From Lewinellaceae bacterium (lineage in GTDB: Bacteria; Bacteroidota; Bacteroidia; Chitinophagales; Saprospiraceae), in the NCBI GenBank assembly GCA_020636315.1, contig JACJYA010000014.1:1-64000 (forward strand): 64,000 bases of DNA, given 5' to 3'. The notes beneath the pieces were generated by a model that saw only the letters and a program-made list of their open reading frames with translations, was not told the DNA's origin and searched no databases. Shown piece by piece: positions 26,518 to 35,373 of this stretch (within the stretch, counting starts at the first letter, position 1; every line of letters begins with the position of its first letter). The position numbers and the translations under genes were made by a program.

Positions 26518-29500
26518 ATGCGTGGGATAATTATGTCGAGCATGAAAGCCCGGCTGGTGGTAGCATCTGTTGCCGCCATCTTGATCGTATTCGGCCTGTT
26601 GCAGCTTCGCAACATGCAACTGGGGATCTTCCCCGAATTTTCACCCGTCTATGTGGAAGTCCAGACCGAAGCGCTGGGGCTATCCGCCGATGAGGTGGAA
26701 CAACTCCTTACTGTTGCCCTGGAGCAGGACCTGCTCAATGGCATTGCCTATCTTGACGAGATCTGGTCGGAGTCTATGCCAGGCCTGTCCAGAGTAGTTT
26801 GCGTCTTCGAACCCGGGACGGACCCCATGGTAGCCCGGCAGGTGGTGGCCGAACGCCTTACCCAGGCGCACGCGCTGCCTCATGTTTCCAAGCCGCCGGT
26901 CATGCTTCAGCCCTATTCCTCCACCAGCCGGGTCATGAAGGTCGGCCTGACGCCGAGCAGCCAGGAGCTCTCGCTCATCGACCTTTCCGTACTTGCCCGC
27001 TGGACGATCCAGCCTTATCTGATGGGCGTGGAAGGCGTTGCCAACGTATCCATCTGGGGGCAGCGAAAGCGGCAGCTCCAGGTGCAGGTCAACCCGGAAA
27101 CCCTGGCGGGAAATGGCGTAGTGCTCCAGGATGTGATCAAAACCACCGGCGAAGCCTTATGGGTATCTCCGCTGAGTTACCTGAACTCCTCAACACCCGG
27201 CACCGGCGGTTTCTTTGATACGCCCAACCAGCGCCTGGGCATCCGGCACGTCCTTCCCATTACTACCCCGGAAGAACTGGCGCAGATCCCTTTATACGGC
27301 CATCCCGACAAGTTGCTGGGAGACGTTTCAACCGTCGTTGAAAACCACCAGCCGCTCATTGGCGATGCTATTGTAAATGACAGCCCCGGCCTGATGCTGG
27401 TCATCGAAAAATTCCCATGGGCCAGCACGGTGAAGGTCTCTGAAGCCGTGGAGGATGCCCTGGATAAACTGGCCCCCGGCCTCGCCGGTGTTTCCTTCGA
27501 CACCGAGATCTACATGCCGGCCAATTTCATCGAAGCCTCCTTTGATAATCTCTCCGTTACCATGGGGATTGGCCTGGCTATCGTGCTGCTGCTGATATTC
27601 CTGTTTTTCTACGAGTGGCGCACGGCCCTGGTCAGTTTCATATCCATACTATTGTCCCTTACTGCCGGAGCTTATGTGCTCTATCTCCAGGGCACCATAT
27701 TCGATATGATGGTCCTGGCAGGCCTCATTGTCGCTCTTGGCGTCATTGTGGATGATGCGGTAAGCACCGTGGAAAATATCCGCCGCCGCCTGCAGGAGGC
27801 AGCTGATGCCGGCTCAGAAAAAACGACAGCTGTTATTATTCGGGATGCAGCTGCTGAAATACGTAGCCCGATCTTCTTCGCTACGATGATCCTTGTACTA
27901 ACGGTACTGCCCATGTACTTCATAGAAGGAGTATCCGGGGCCTTCCTCACACCGCTGGCCACTTCCTACATGCTGGCGCTCGCCGCCTCAACCCTAACCG
28001 CACTGATCGTCACGCCGGCCTTGAGCTACATGTTCCTGTCCAGGTCAAACACAGGGTACCGGCAGTCTCCTTTGCTGGCGCCGGTGAAGGCGGCTTTTGG
28101 TTCGGGCATTTCCGGGATCATCCAAAAACCAGCTATGGGTTTTATCACCCTTGCCGTAATTGCCGTAATTGGCCTTCTGGCATTGTCCATGATCAACCTG
28201 GGCCCGCGGCTTCCAATACCTCAGGAGCGAGACCTGGTGGTGAAGTGGGATGCGCCCTACGGCACATCCCATCCGGAAATGACCCGGATCACTAAGGAAG
28301 CAATCGGCAAACTCCGAACCGTCGATGGCGTCACCAATGTCGCCGCTCACATCGGGCGTGCCGTGATGTCGGACAAGGTGTCGAACGTCCATGCCGGCGA
28401 GATCTGGATCAATATGGATGAGGATGCCGACTATGACAAGACGCTGGCTTCCATACAGGAAGTCGTCGATGGTTTCTCAGGCATGTCCACGGAAGTGACC
28501 ACTTACCAGCGGCAGAGCCTGAACAAATCGCTTACCGGCTCCAACCACCTTTATGCAGTTCGGGTCTTTGGCGAAAACCAGGATATCCTTACTCAGAAAG
28601 CAGAAGAAGTGCAAAAGGCGATCTCCGGTATCGGCGGCATTAGCAGCCCGAAGGTGGAATACCCGCCCATGGAGCCCAACATTGAAATAAGAGTTGACCT
28701 GGAAAAAGCCCGGGAATACGACATCAAGCCGGGCGAAGTGCGCCGGACAGCCGCCACCTTGCTGTCGGGAATTAATGTAGGCAGCCTGTTTGAAGGGCAG
28801 AAGGTATTCGAAGTAGTGGTATGGGGGGTGCCCGAAGTACGCAAGAGCATCGAGTCCGTTAAGAACCTGCTGGTGGATACCCCGGATGGGGGCCAGGTGC
28901 GCATAGGCGACGTGGCGGAAGTCAGGGAAAAAGCCAACCCGGCAGTTGTCCGGCGCGATAAGGTGTCCCGCTTCATGGATGTCACCTTCAACGTTGAGGG
29001 AAGAAACAGAACCCTGTCCGCCGACATCGATCGCAGCCTGGCGCAGGTGGATTTCCCGCTGGAATATCACGCTGAACTGGTCGGAGATTTCCTGAAGATC
29101 CAGGAAGCCGAAAGCCGGGTAAGGGGCATTGTTATCGCATCTCTTATCGGTATTTTCCTCTTGCTGCAGGCCGCTTTCTGGAGCTGGCGCCTGGCCCTGG
29201 TCGTCTTCCCCAGCCTCTTGGTTACCCTGTCGGGTGGAATGGTGGCCGTGCTGCTGAACGGCGGCAACCTGACTCTGGGCCACCTGGCCGGATTGCTGGC
29301 AGTACTGGGCATAGCAACCTATAATGGCGTGCTGCTCATCAAACACTTCAAACGCAGAGAACTGATCGACGGCGAAAATTTCGGAGCCGAGCTCGTTCAG
29401 AATGTCGTCCGCGACAGGGTCGGGCCCATCCTGATGACAACGATCATCACATTAGGCGCCTTCCTGCCCTTCGCCTTTTTAGGTGGGAATGTTCCCGGCC

Positions 29501-29676
29501 TGGAGATGCTGCACCCCATGTCGCTGGTGATGATAGGCGGGCTGGTAAGCTCACTACTGGTCAACCTGCTCGTCATGCCTGCTCTTTACCTGCAGTTTGG
29601 AAAGGTGCCGGATACCGTGATCGAGGAGGAAAAAGCAATGCTTGAACTGGATGTAGATACCGTGCCGAGCATTTAA
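26518..29676 (+). CDS. RND permease subunit A, cassette 2
   Basis: A 1052-aa permease, close paralog of 14444-17596 and 35374-38526. The start is set at MRGIIMSS by comparison with the other copies, although the frame is open from 26446; the bases corresponding to the extra ATG of copy 1 read ATA here. TM4 site VIVDDAVSTVENI (D412, D413, E419). TM10 reads GIATYNGVLLIKHF, with Tyr935 at the AcrB Lys940 position. The second porter loop contains RNTVDG-like and NVAAHIGRAVMSDKVSNVHAGEIWINMDEDADYDKTL segments shared by all A subunits, in which B subunits have YMDEVVG. The C-terminal tail EEEKAMLELDV is cytoplasmic, acidic and present in all three A subunits but not in B. Confidence 0.87.
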   Translation: MRGIIMSSMKARLVVASVAAILIVFGLLQLRNMQLGIFPEFSPVYVEVQTEALGLSADEVEQLLTVALEQDLLNGIAYLDEIWSESMPGLSRVVCVFEPGTDPMVARQVVAERLTQAHALPHVSKPPVMLQPYSSTSRVMKVGLTPSSQELSLIDLSVLARWTIQPYLMGVEGVANVSIWGQRKRQLQVQVNPETLAGNGVVLQDVIKTTGEALWVSPLSYLNSSTPGTGGFFDTPNQRLGIRHVLPITTPEELAQIPLYGHPDKLLGDVSTVVENHQPLIGDAIVNDSPGLMLVIEKFPWASTVKVSEAVEDALDKLAPGLAGVSFDTEIYMPANFIEASFDNLSVTMGIGLAIVLLLIFLFFYEWRTALVSFISILLSLTAGAYVLYLQGTIFDMMVLAGLIVALGVIVDDAVSTVENIRRRLQEAADAGSEKTTAVIIRDAAAEIRSPIFFATMILVLTVLPMYFIEGVSGAFLTPLATSYMLALAASTLTALIVTPALSYMFLSRSNTGYRQSPLLAPVKAAFGSGISGIIQKPAMGFITLAVIAVIGLLALSMINLGPRLPIPQERDLVVKWDAPYGTSHPEMTRITKEAIGKLRTVDGVTNVAAHIGRAVMSDKVSNVHAGEIWINMDEDADYDKTLASIQEVVDGFSGMSTEVTTYQRQSLNKSLTGSNHLYAVRVFGENQDILTQKAEEVQKAISGIGGISSPKVEYPPMEPNIEIRVDLEKAREYDIKPGEVRRTAATLLSGINVGSLFEGQKVFEVVVWGVPEVRKSIESVKNLLVDTPDGGQVRIGDVAEVREKANPAVVRRDKVSRFMDVTFNVEGRNRTLSADIDRSLAQVDFPLEYHAELVGDFLKIQEAESRVRGIVIASLIGIFLLLQAAFWSWRLALVVFPSLLVTLSGGMVAVLLNGGNLTLGHLAGLLAVLGIATYNGVLLIKHFKRRELIDGENFGAELVQNVVRDRVGPILMTTIITLGAFLPFAFLGGNVPGLEMLHPMSLVMIGGLVSSLLVNLLVMPALYLQFGKVPDTVIEEEKAMLELDVDTVPSI

Positions 29677-29700
29677 TCTGCAAACAGAAAAACAATGGAA

Positions 29701-30156
29701 ATGAAAAATTACAAACATAAAACAGGCTTCATTCTCCTGTTTGTTGTGGCATTGCAACTCGTGGCCTGTCAAAAACAGGAGAAACTCCATAACAAGGTCG
29801 AACCCGCTCATATAGAGCATATCGAAGGTAGCGAACTGAGCCATCTGACCCTGACCGAAAAAGCGGTTGAACGGATCGGCATTCAGACAACGGCGGTAAG
29901 CGAAGAGATGATCGCTCACAGCGAAGCCAGGCTGAGGCTGGTTGTCCCCTACTCTGCTATCCTGTACGATATCAGCGGGCGCACCTGGGTATATACCAAC
30001 CCGGAACCGCTGAATTACGTCCGCCATGAAGTCAAAGTCGATTTTGTAGAAGGAGGCTCCAAAGCCATTCTTTTGGAAGGGCCCCCTGTTGGCGCCCAGG
30101 TAGTGACGGTAGGAGCGTCGGAATTGTATGGCACGGAGTACCAGGTAGGCCATTAA
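29701..30156 (+). CDS. Truncated-adaptor lipoprotein, cassette 2
   Basis: A 151-aa copy (an ATG two codons earlier, at 29695, is equally possible). Lipobox LVAC after GFILLFVVALQ; linker KLHNKVEPAHIEHIEGSELSHL; then LTEKAVERIGIQTTAVSEEMIAHSE and VPYSAILYDISGRTWVYTNPEP, VKVDFVEGGSKAILLEGPPVGAQVVTVGASELYGTEYQVGH. The His-containing stretch EPAHIEHIEG is identical to copy 1, and the segment after the linker is the most conserved part of the cassette family outside the permeases. It begins 24 bp after permease A2 ends and stops 18 bp before permease B2, so the three are one transcription unit. Confidence 0.77.
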   Translation: MKNYKHKTGFILLFVVALQLVACQKQEKLHNKVEPAHIEHIEGSELSHLTLTEKAVERIGIQTTAVSEEMIAHSEARLRLVVPYSAILYDISGRTWVYTNPEPLNYVRHEVKVDFVEGGSKAILLEGPPVGAQVVTVGASELYGTEYQVGH

Positions 30157-30174
30157 CTTTAAAACAGAAAGATC

Positions 30175-33100
30175 ATGTTAAGAACTATAGTAAAATCGAG
30201 CCTCCGGTTCCGATTTCTGGTGATCGCCGCCGCCGGCGCCATGATGTACTTCGGCATCCGGCAGATCAAGGAAATGCCGGTGGACGTATTCCCGGAATTC
30301 GCCCCGCCGGTGGTGGAAGTACAGACCATCTGCCTGGGGTTGGAATCCACAGACGTGGAAGCGCTGGTCACCGTACCTCTGGAACAGGCCTTCAACGGCA
30401 TTCCGGGGCTGGACATCATACGCTCCAAGTCGGTCTCTCAGCTATCCGCCATCCGGATGATCTTCGAGCCGGGAACCGACCTGATGAGAGCCAGGCAACT
30501 GGTTTCCGAAAAAATGGCGGTAGTAACACCTACGCTGCCCACCTGGGCGGCGCCGCCGCTGATGCTGCAGCCGCTGTCGGCCACCAGCCGGTGTATGAAG
30601 ATCGGGCTGTCTTCCGACAGTTTATCTGTCATCGACTTGTCCATGCTGACGTACTGGAAGCTCAACGACGCCATTCTGGCGGTGCCCGGCGTGGCCAACG
30701 TGGCCATCTGGGGCGAGCGGATCCGGCTGCAGGCCGTGGAAGTGGTGCCGGAAAAGATGGTCGAATACGGCGTTACCCTCGATGAGGTCATGGAGGCGAC
30801 CGCCGATGCCCTGGATGCCGGCTTGTTGTTCTATTCCGAAGGCGCCATGATCGGCACCGGCGGATGGATAGAAACCCAGGACCGCAGGCTGGGCGTACGG
30901 CATATTCTGCCCATCACCAACCCCGACGACCTGGGTAAAGTGGCCGTCGGAACCAAGAATGGCGTCAAGGTGCGCCTGAGTGATGTGGCCGAAGTGGTGG
31001 AAGACCATCAGCAGATGGCCGGAGACGCCATCATCAACGATTCCATCGGCCTGATGCTCATCGTGGAAAAACTGCCCTGGGGCAATACCAAGGACATCAC
31101 CGAAGGGGTCGAAGCGGCCATTGCCAAACTGAAGCCCGGCCTTCCCGGAGTAGAGATCGATACCGAGATCTTCCGCCCGGCCACCTACATCGATATGTCG
31201 ATCGACAATTTGAGCGAAGCGCTGCTCATTGCCTGCGTCCTGGTGATCATTATCCTTTTTATCTTCCTTTTTGAATGGCGGGTAACCCTGATCAGCAGTG
31301 TGGCCATTCCCCTTTCCCTTATGGCGGGGGCCCTGGTCCTGTATTTCAGAGGAGCAACCATCAACACCATGATCCTTGCCGGGATGGTGATCGCCCTGGG
31401 AGCTGTTGTGGATGATGCCATCATCGATGTGGAGAATATCATGCGGCGCCTGCGCCTGGCGCGGGCGGAAGGCAGCAATAAATCGACCTTCAGGATCATT
31501 CTGGACGCTTCGATCGAAGTGCGCGGAGCCATCATCTTTGCTACCCTGATCGAAGTGGTCGCCCTGGTTCCGGTATTCTTTATGAAGGGCCTGTCCGGCG
31601 CCTTTTTCCAGCCGCTGGCAACTTCTTACGCCATCGCCATAATGGCCTCCCTGATCGTGGCGTTGACCGTAACGCCGGCAATGAGTTACATTCTGTTGCG
31701 CAATGCCCCGCTTCACAAGCGGGAACCGGCTATCCTGAGGTGGATGCACAAGGTTTACAATTCCATTCTCTCCGGCATCGTCAATAAACCCAGCCGCGCC
31801 TACATCGTAGTCGGCATTACCATACTGGCAGGGCTGCTGGTCATGCCCCGCCTTGGCCAGTCCTTACTTCCTTCCTTTAAGGAACGGGACTTCCTGATGC
31901 ACTGGGTGACCAAACCCGGGACTTCCTGGCCGGAAATGAACCGGATCACCATCAAGAGCAGCAAGGAGCTGCGTTCCATCGAAGGAGTGCGCAACTTTGG
32001 CGCCCACATCGGCCAGGCTTTCTACATGGACGAAGTGGTGGGTGTAAACTTCGGTGAGAACTGGATCAGTATCAGCCCGGAGGTCGATTATGATGAAACG
32101 GTGGATAAGATCCAGTCACTGGTCGATGGTTACCCCGGGCTTTACCGCGACGTGCTGACCTACCTCAAGGAAAGGATCCGGGAAGTGCTGACCGGCACCT
32201 CGGAGGCCATCGTCATTCGCCTGTACGGCCCCGAACTCGAAGTGCTCCGCGAAAAGGCCCGGGAGGTAAGAGACAAACTGGCGGGTATCGAAGGCCTGAT
32301 CCACCTGCATGTCGAACTGAATGAGGAGATCCCGCAGGTACAGGTTAAGGTGGACCTGGAAAGGGCAAAAAAATACGGGCTTAAGCCCGGAGATGTACGC
32401 CGCGCGGCTTCCACCCTGGTGGCCGGCGAGGAAGTGGGCGACATCTTCCGGGAAGGCAAAGCTTACGATGTTAATGTATGGAGCGTTCCGCGGGCGCGCA
32501 CCAGCCTGACGGATATCGAGAACCTGCTGATCGACGTGCCGGGCGGTGGCCATGTCCGGATGAAGGAAGTGGCGGATATCCGCATTGCCCCCACGCCGAA
32601 CGTGATCAAACGCGAGAACCTGGCACGCCGCCTCGACGTAGGCGCCAATGTCCAGGGGCGGGACCTCGGCGCAGTCATGGAGGATGTAGAGAAGGCTCTG
32701 GCGGAAGTCAGTTTCCCGCATGAATACCACCCCGAACTGCTGGGAGAACACGTCGAACGGCAGAAAGTAAAACGGGGCATGTACCTGTTCATCTTTTTCT
32801 CTCTGCTCGGCATCTTCCTGCTCCTGCACACCTCCTTCAGGAGCACCCGCCTGGCGACGCTCTCTTTCCTGTGCCTGCCCATGGCGCTGGTCGGCGGCGT
32901 GCTGGCGGCTTACTTCGGAAGCGGCATCATCTCGCTGGGCTCCATGGTCGGTTTCCTGACCATTCTGGGCATTGCCGCCCGGAACGGCATCATGATGATC
33001 AACCATTTCCAGCATCTTGAACAGGAGGAAGGAATGGAATTCGGGCCGGAGCTGGTCCTGCGGGGCGCTCAGGAACGGCTTGCCCCCATCCTCATGACCG

Positions 33101-33297
33101 CAGCCACCACCGGGCTCGCCCTGGTGCCTCTGGTCTGGGCGGGCAATGTCCCCGGACACGAAATTGAGCTCCCAATGGCCATTGTCATTCTCGGAGGCCT
33201 GGTCACCTCAACGTTGCTCAACCTTTTGGTGATCCCCTCCCTCTACCTGCGTTTTGCTTCAGCCGGCCATCACCGGCAGGCAGAGAATATTGGATAA
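30175..33297 (+). CDS. RND permease subunit B, cassette 2
   Basis: A 1040-aa permease that aligns end to end with copies 1 and 3. TM4 VVDDAIIDVENIMRRL (D413, D414, E420); TM10 GIAARNGIMMINHFQHLE (Arg936). The second periplasmic loop carries RNFGAHIGQAFYMDEVVGVNFGENWISISPEVDYDETV and TYLKERIREVLTGTSEAIVIRLYGPELEVLREKAREV. The C-terminus SAGHHRQAENIG is longer and more polar than in copy 1. Unlike cassette 3, 440 bp separate it from the porin gene, with two hairpins near the permease stop, so porin expression may be reduced or independently controlled here. Confidence 0.88.
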   Translation: MLRTIVKSSLRFRFLVIAAAGAMMYFGIRQIKEMPVDVFPEFAPPVVEVQTICLGLESTDVEALVTVPLEQAFNGIPGLDIIRSKSVSQLSAIRMIFEPGTDLMRARQLVSEKMAVVTPTLPTWAAPPLMLQPLSATSRCMKIGLSSDSLSVIDLSMLTYWKLNDAILAVPGVANVAIWGERIRLQAVEVVPEKMVEYGVTLDEVMEATADALDAGLLFYSEGAMIGTGGWIETQDRRLGVRHILPITNPDDLGKVAVGTKNGVKVRLSDVAEVVEDHQQMAGDAIINDSIGLMLIVEKLPWGNTKDITEGVEAAIAKLKPGLPGVEIDTEIFRPATYIDMSIDNLSEALLIACVLVIIILFIFLFEWRVTLISSVAIPLSLMAGALVLYFRGATINTMILAGMVIALGAVVDDAIIDVENIMRRLRLARAEGSNKSTFRIILDASIEVRGAIIFATLIEVVALVPVFFMKGLSGAFFQPLATSYAIAIMASLIVALTVTPAMSYILLRNAPLHKREPAILRWMHKVYNSILSGIVNKPSRAYIVVGITILAGLLVMPRLGQSLLPSFKERDFLMHWVTKPGTSWPEMNRITIKSSKELRSIEGVRNFGAHIGQAFYMDEVVGVNFGENWISISPEVDYDETVDKIQSLVDGYPGLYRDVLTYLKERIREVLTGTSEAIVIRLYGPELEVLREKAREVRDKLAGIEGLIHLHVELNEEIPQVQVKVDLERAKKYGLKPGDVRRAASTLVAGEEVGDIFREGKAYDVNVWSVPRARTSLTDIENLLIDVPGGGHVRMKEVADIRIAPTPNVIKRENLARRLDVGANVQGRDLGAVMEDVEKALAEVSFPHEYHPELLGEHVERQKVKRGMYLFIFFSLLGIFLLLHTSFRSTRLATLSFLCLPMALVGGVLAAYFGSGIISLGSMVGFLTILGIAARNGIMMINHFQHLEQEEGMEFGPELVLRGAQERLAPILMTAATTGLALVPLVWAGNVPGHEIELPMAIVILGGLVTSTLLNLLVIPSLYLRFASAGHHRQAENIG

Positions 33298-33738
33298 CGG
33301 ACAGAAACAGACAAGAACGAACTGATACAACCAAGATCATAGTGAGGAGAAGTGTTGGGGATGCAGCCGTCCCCAACACCCTCCACCCGTATTGGAAGGG
33401 TGGCCGGAGAACACGGCTCAACCCCTGGGATTGTTTTATTCACTTGCAACTGATCATCGCATCATACGAACTGTATCGAAAAACCTGAAATGATGGTTTT
33501 CCTTCTCAAAATTGCGCTTGTTTGCCCCGGCGCCCAGGCATCTGCCCACGCGATGCTACACCACCGGCTGGAACGAAACAGCGCATTAAGCCCCGCGCCG
33601 AAGGCTCCTCCCTTTATCAGAGCTGGGGTTAGCCTATGCTGAAGAACCGGAGGGCAGAAGCATCGGCGCAGGGGCGGGAGGGATATTTTATCTTTTTGAT
33701 CAATGACTAGCTTTTTTCCACTTCTAAACCCTAAAATT
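33298..33738. other. Gap between permease B2 and porin 1, with two hairpins
   Basis: Hairpin 33352-33379: GTGTTGGGGA, loop TGCAGCCG, TCCCCAACAC, a perfect 10-bp stem. Hairpin 33383-33403: CCACCC/GGGTGG with a 9-nt loop. No T-run follows, so Rho-independent termination is not certain. The rest has no recognised gene. In cassette 3 the matching gap is only 10 bp, so this DNA is an insertion or the other a deletion. Confidence 0.5.
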
Positions 33739-34890
33739 ATGACAGACTTAGACAAACAGAAAAAAAACACCATCCGGCTTTTGCTGATGGCCCTGGTGTG
33801 TCTCCTGGCCGCCGGCCCGGTGTGGACACAGTCGCAGCACGTCACACCGGATGGTAAAGGCAACATCACATTCATTCCGGGAGTCCGCATGCAGGTGCGG
33901 TATGAATACAATGACATCGACAAAAACAACGATTTTTACATCAAGCGGATGCGCTGGAAAGGCAAAGGCAACATCTTTGACGTGGCCAGCTATAATTTCG
34001 AGATCAAAATTGACAATACCGGTAAATTCAACCAGGCGCCAAGAGCATTGCTGGAGCACGCCTGGTTCACTTTCCCGGTCGTCGAGGAACTGTTAACCTT
34101 CCGCGTTGGTATTGAAGATGATGTCTTCTCCAGGAACGCTCTGACCTCCGACTCCAAACTGCTGTTCATGGACCGCAGCCAGATCAAGGAAGCCCTGACC
34201 GCATTGGGCGTGACGGACAACACCATCGGCGCCCTTATTTACGGCAGGCCTTTCGGGGGGCGCCTCACTTACTCCGCCGGCATTTTTGACAACCTGGGGT
34301 TCAATAACGCCGGCAACCAGACTGTGCTTGCCCGGAAATCTCAGGGCGCCATGACGGTCGCCCGGGTGGCAGCTGACCTGCTGGACCCCGCCAACCCTAC
34401 CGGATCTTATGATGACTACAGAAGTTCCTACATCGGTGAGGGCAAACACCTGACCATCGGCGCCAACGTCGCCAATGTGGTCAAAACGGAACTGGGTGAT
34501 GACGTTTTTAACCTCTTCTGCTGGGGAATAGATGCCTTCTTCAACTACGGGCCTTTCTCCATAGAAGGAGAGTACGACGCGTACCGCGAACATTTCACCC
34601 AAACCGGTAACGGCCCCTTACCCGACATCATGGGCGATGGCTTTTACCTTCAGACGGCCTACCTGGTTCTGCCGAAACTCGAACTGGCCCTGCGCTACCA
34701 GGAACTCGACCAGGACCACGACCTCGCTCATGAGATCACGGGAGGTAAGATGATGTGGACTTCCGTCGGCGCCAACTACTATATCCGCGGCCATACCTTC
34801 AAAGTGCAGGCGGAATACACTTTCAAACGGGAAGCGGATAATGAGATCGACAACGATATCCTGCAGGTGCAACTGCAGCTTGCTTTCTGA
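33739..34890 (+). CDS. Phosphate-selective porin (OprO/OprP)-like protein, cassette 2
   Basis: A 383-aa outer-membrane protein from the ATG at 33739, which follows CTAAACCCTAAAATT as at the cassette 3 copy; the frame is open from 33703. A signal peptide (LLLMALVCLLAAGPVWTQ) precedes the OprO/P pattern: YEYNDIDKNNDFYIKRMRWKGKGNIFDVASYNFEIKID, FRVGIEDDVFSRNALTSDSKLLFMDRSQIKEAL, IGALIYGR, RLTYSAGIFDNLGFNN, and a final strand NDILQVQLQLAF with terminal Phe. The members of this family form 16-strand trimeric anion-type porins. Its place at the end of an RND operon, with no TolC-type channel anywhere in the window, suggests that it provides the outer-membrane exit or a linked uptake path; that is inference. 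Confidence 0.78.
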   Translation: MTDLDKQKKNTIRLLLMALVCLLAAGPVWTQSQHVTPDGKGNITFIPGVRMQVRYEYNDIDKNNDFYIKRMRWKGKGNIFDVASYNFEIKIDNTGKFNQAPRALLEHAWFTFPVVEELLTFRVGIEDDVFSRNALTSDSKLLFMDRSQIKEALTALGVTDNTIGALIYGRPFGGRLTYSAGIFDNLGFNNAGNQTVLARKSQGAMTVARVAADLLDPANPTGSYDDYRSSYIGEGKHLTIGANVANVVKTELGDDVFNLFCWGIDAFFNYGPFSIEGEYDAYREHFTQTGNGPLPDIMGDGFYLQTAYLVLPKLELALRYQELDQDHDLAHEITGGKMMWTSVGANYYIRGHTFKVQAEYTFKREADNEIDNDILQVQLQLAF

Positions 34891-35373
34891 GCCTTCATTA
34901 ATCTGCAGAAGAGGGATGGCGCACAGAACCGTAAGGCTTGCTCAAGGCCTTGCACTGGCCAGTGCGCCATCCTTCAGAAGGCAATAAAAAAACATACGAT
35001 TAATTTGTTTACTACATTTATTTTTAATAAATTATTGACTTGAAATTTAACCTCACCTGGAATATATTCAGTGCTTTTCCGGCACTGTTCTTCACCATTG
35101 CCCTTTAGTCCTTAAAGCACGGAAGCTTAGCCATTCTTTCCCACTACTACAGGCAGAGCGAGATATCGGCCGGTTTTGAATCCATTCAATATTCTGATTT
35201 TCAGCAGCTGAAATTCAGGCAGGGTATTTTGTTTTCTCTTCACAAATCACAATTGGCCGCTCCCATCACCCTTTTGCTTTTGAACAGTATTTCCCAGGTC
35301 AGACAATTGAGAACAGCTCTCCTTTTACAGAGAGGGAGAGTACGGTTATTTTCTGAACTAAAACCTGGTTACT
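34891..35373. other. Leader region of RND cassette 3
   Basis: 480 bp without a gene. Holds the shared motif at 34986-35012, and a GCTCTCC...GGAGAG inverted repeat at 35317-35340, about 35 bp before permease A3, which may be the counterpart of the palindromes before cassettes 1 and 2, although GTGGCGTTGAT is missing. A stretch near 35034-35066 (TTGACTTGAAATTTAACC...CCTGGAAT) also resembles the part just after the motif in cassette 2. Confidence 0.45.
34986..35012 (+). promoter_or_regulatory. Conserved upstream motif of RND cassette 3
   Basis: 27 bp with 25 identical to 25896-25922 (AAACATACGATTAATTTG, then TTTAC in place of TTGAC). About 360 bp before the permease start; a clear TAnnTTTG at the right distance was not found. 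Confidence 0.5.
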
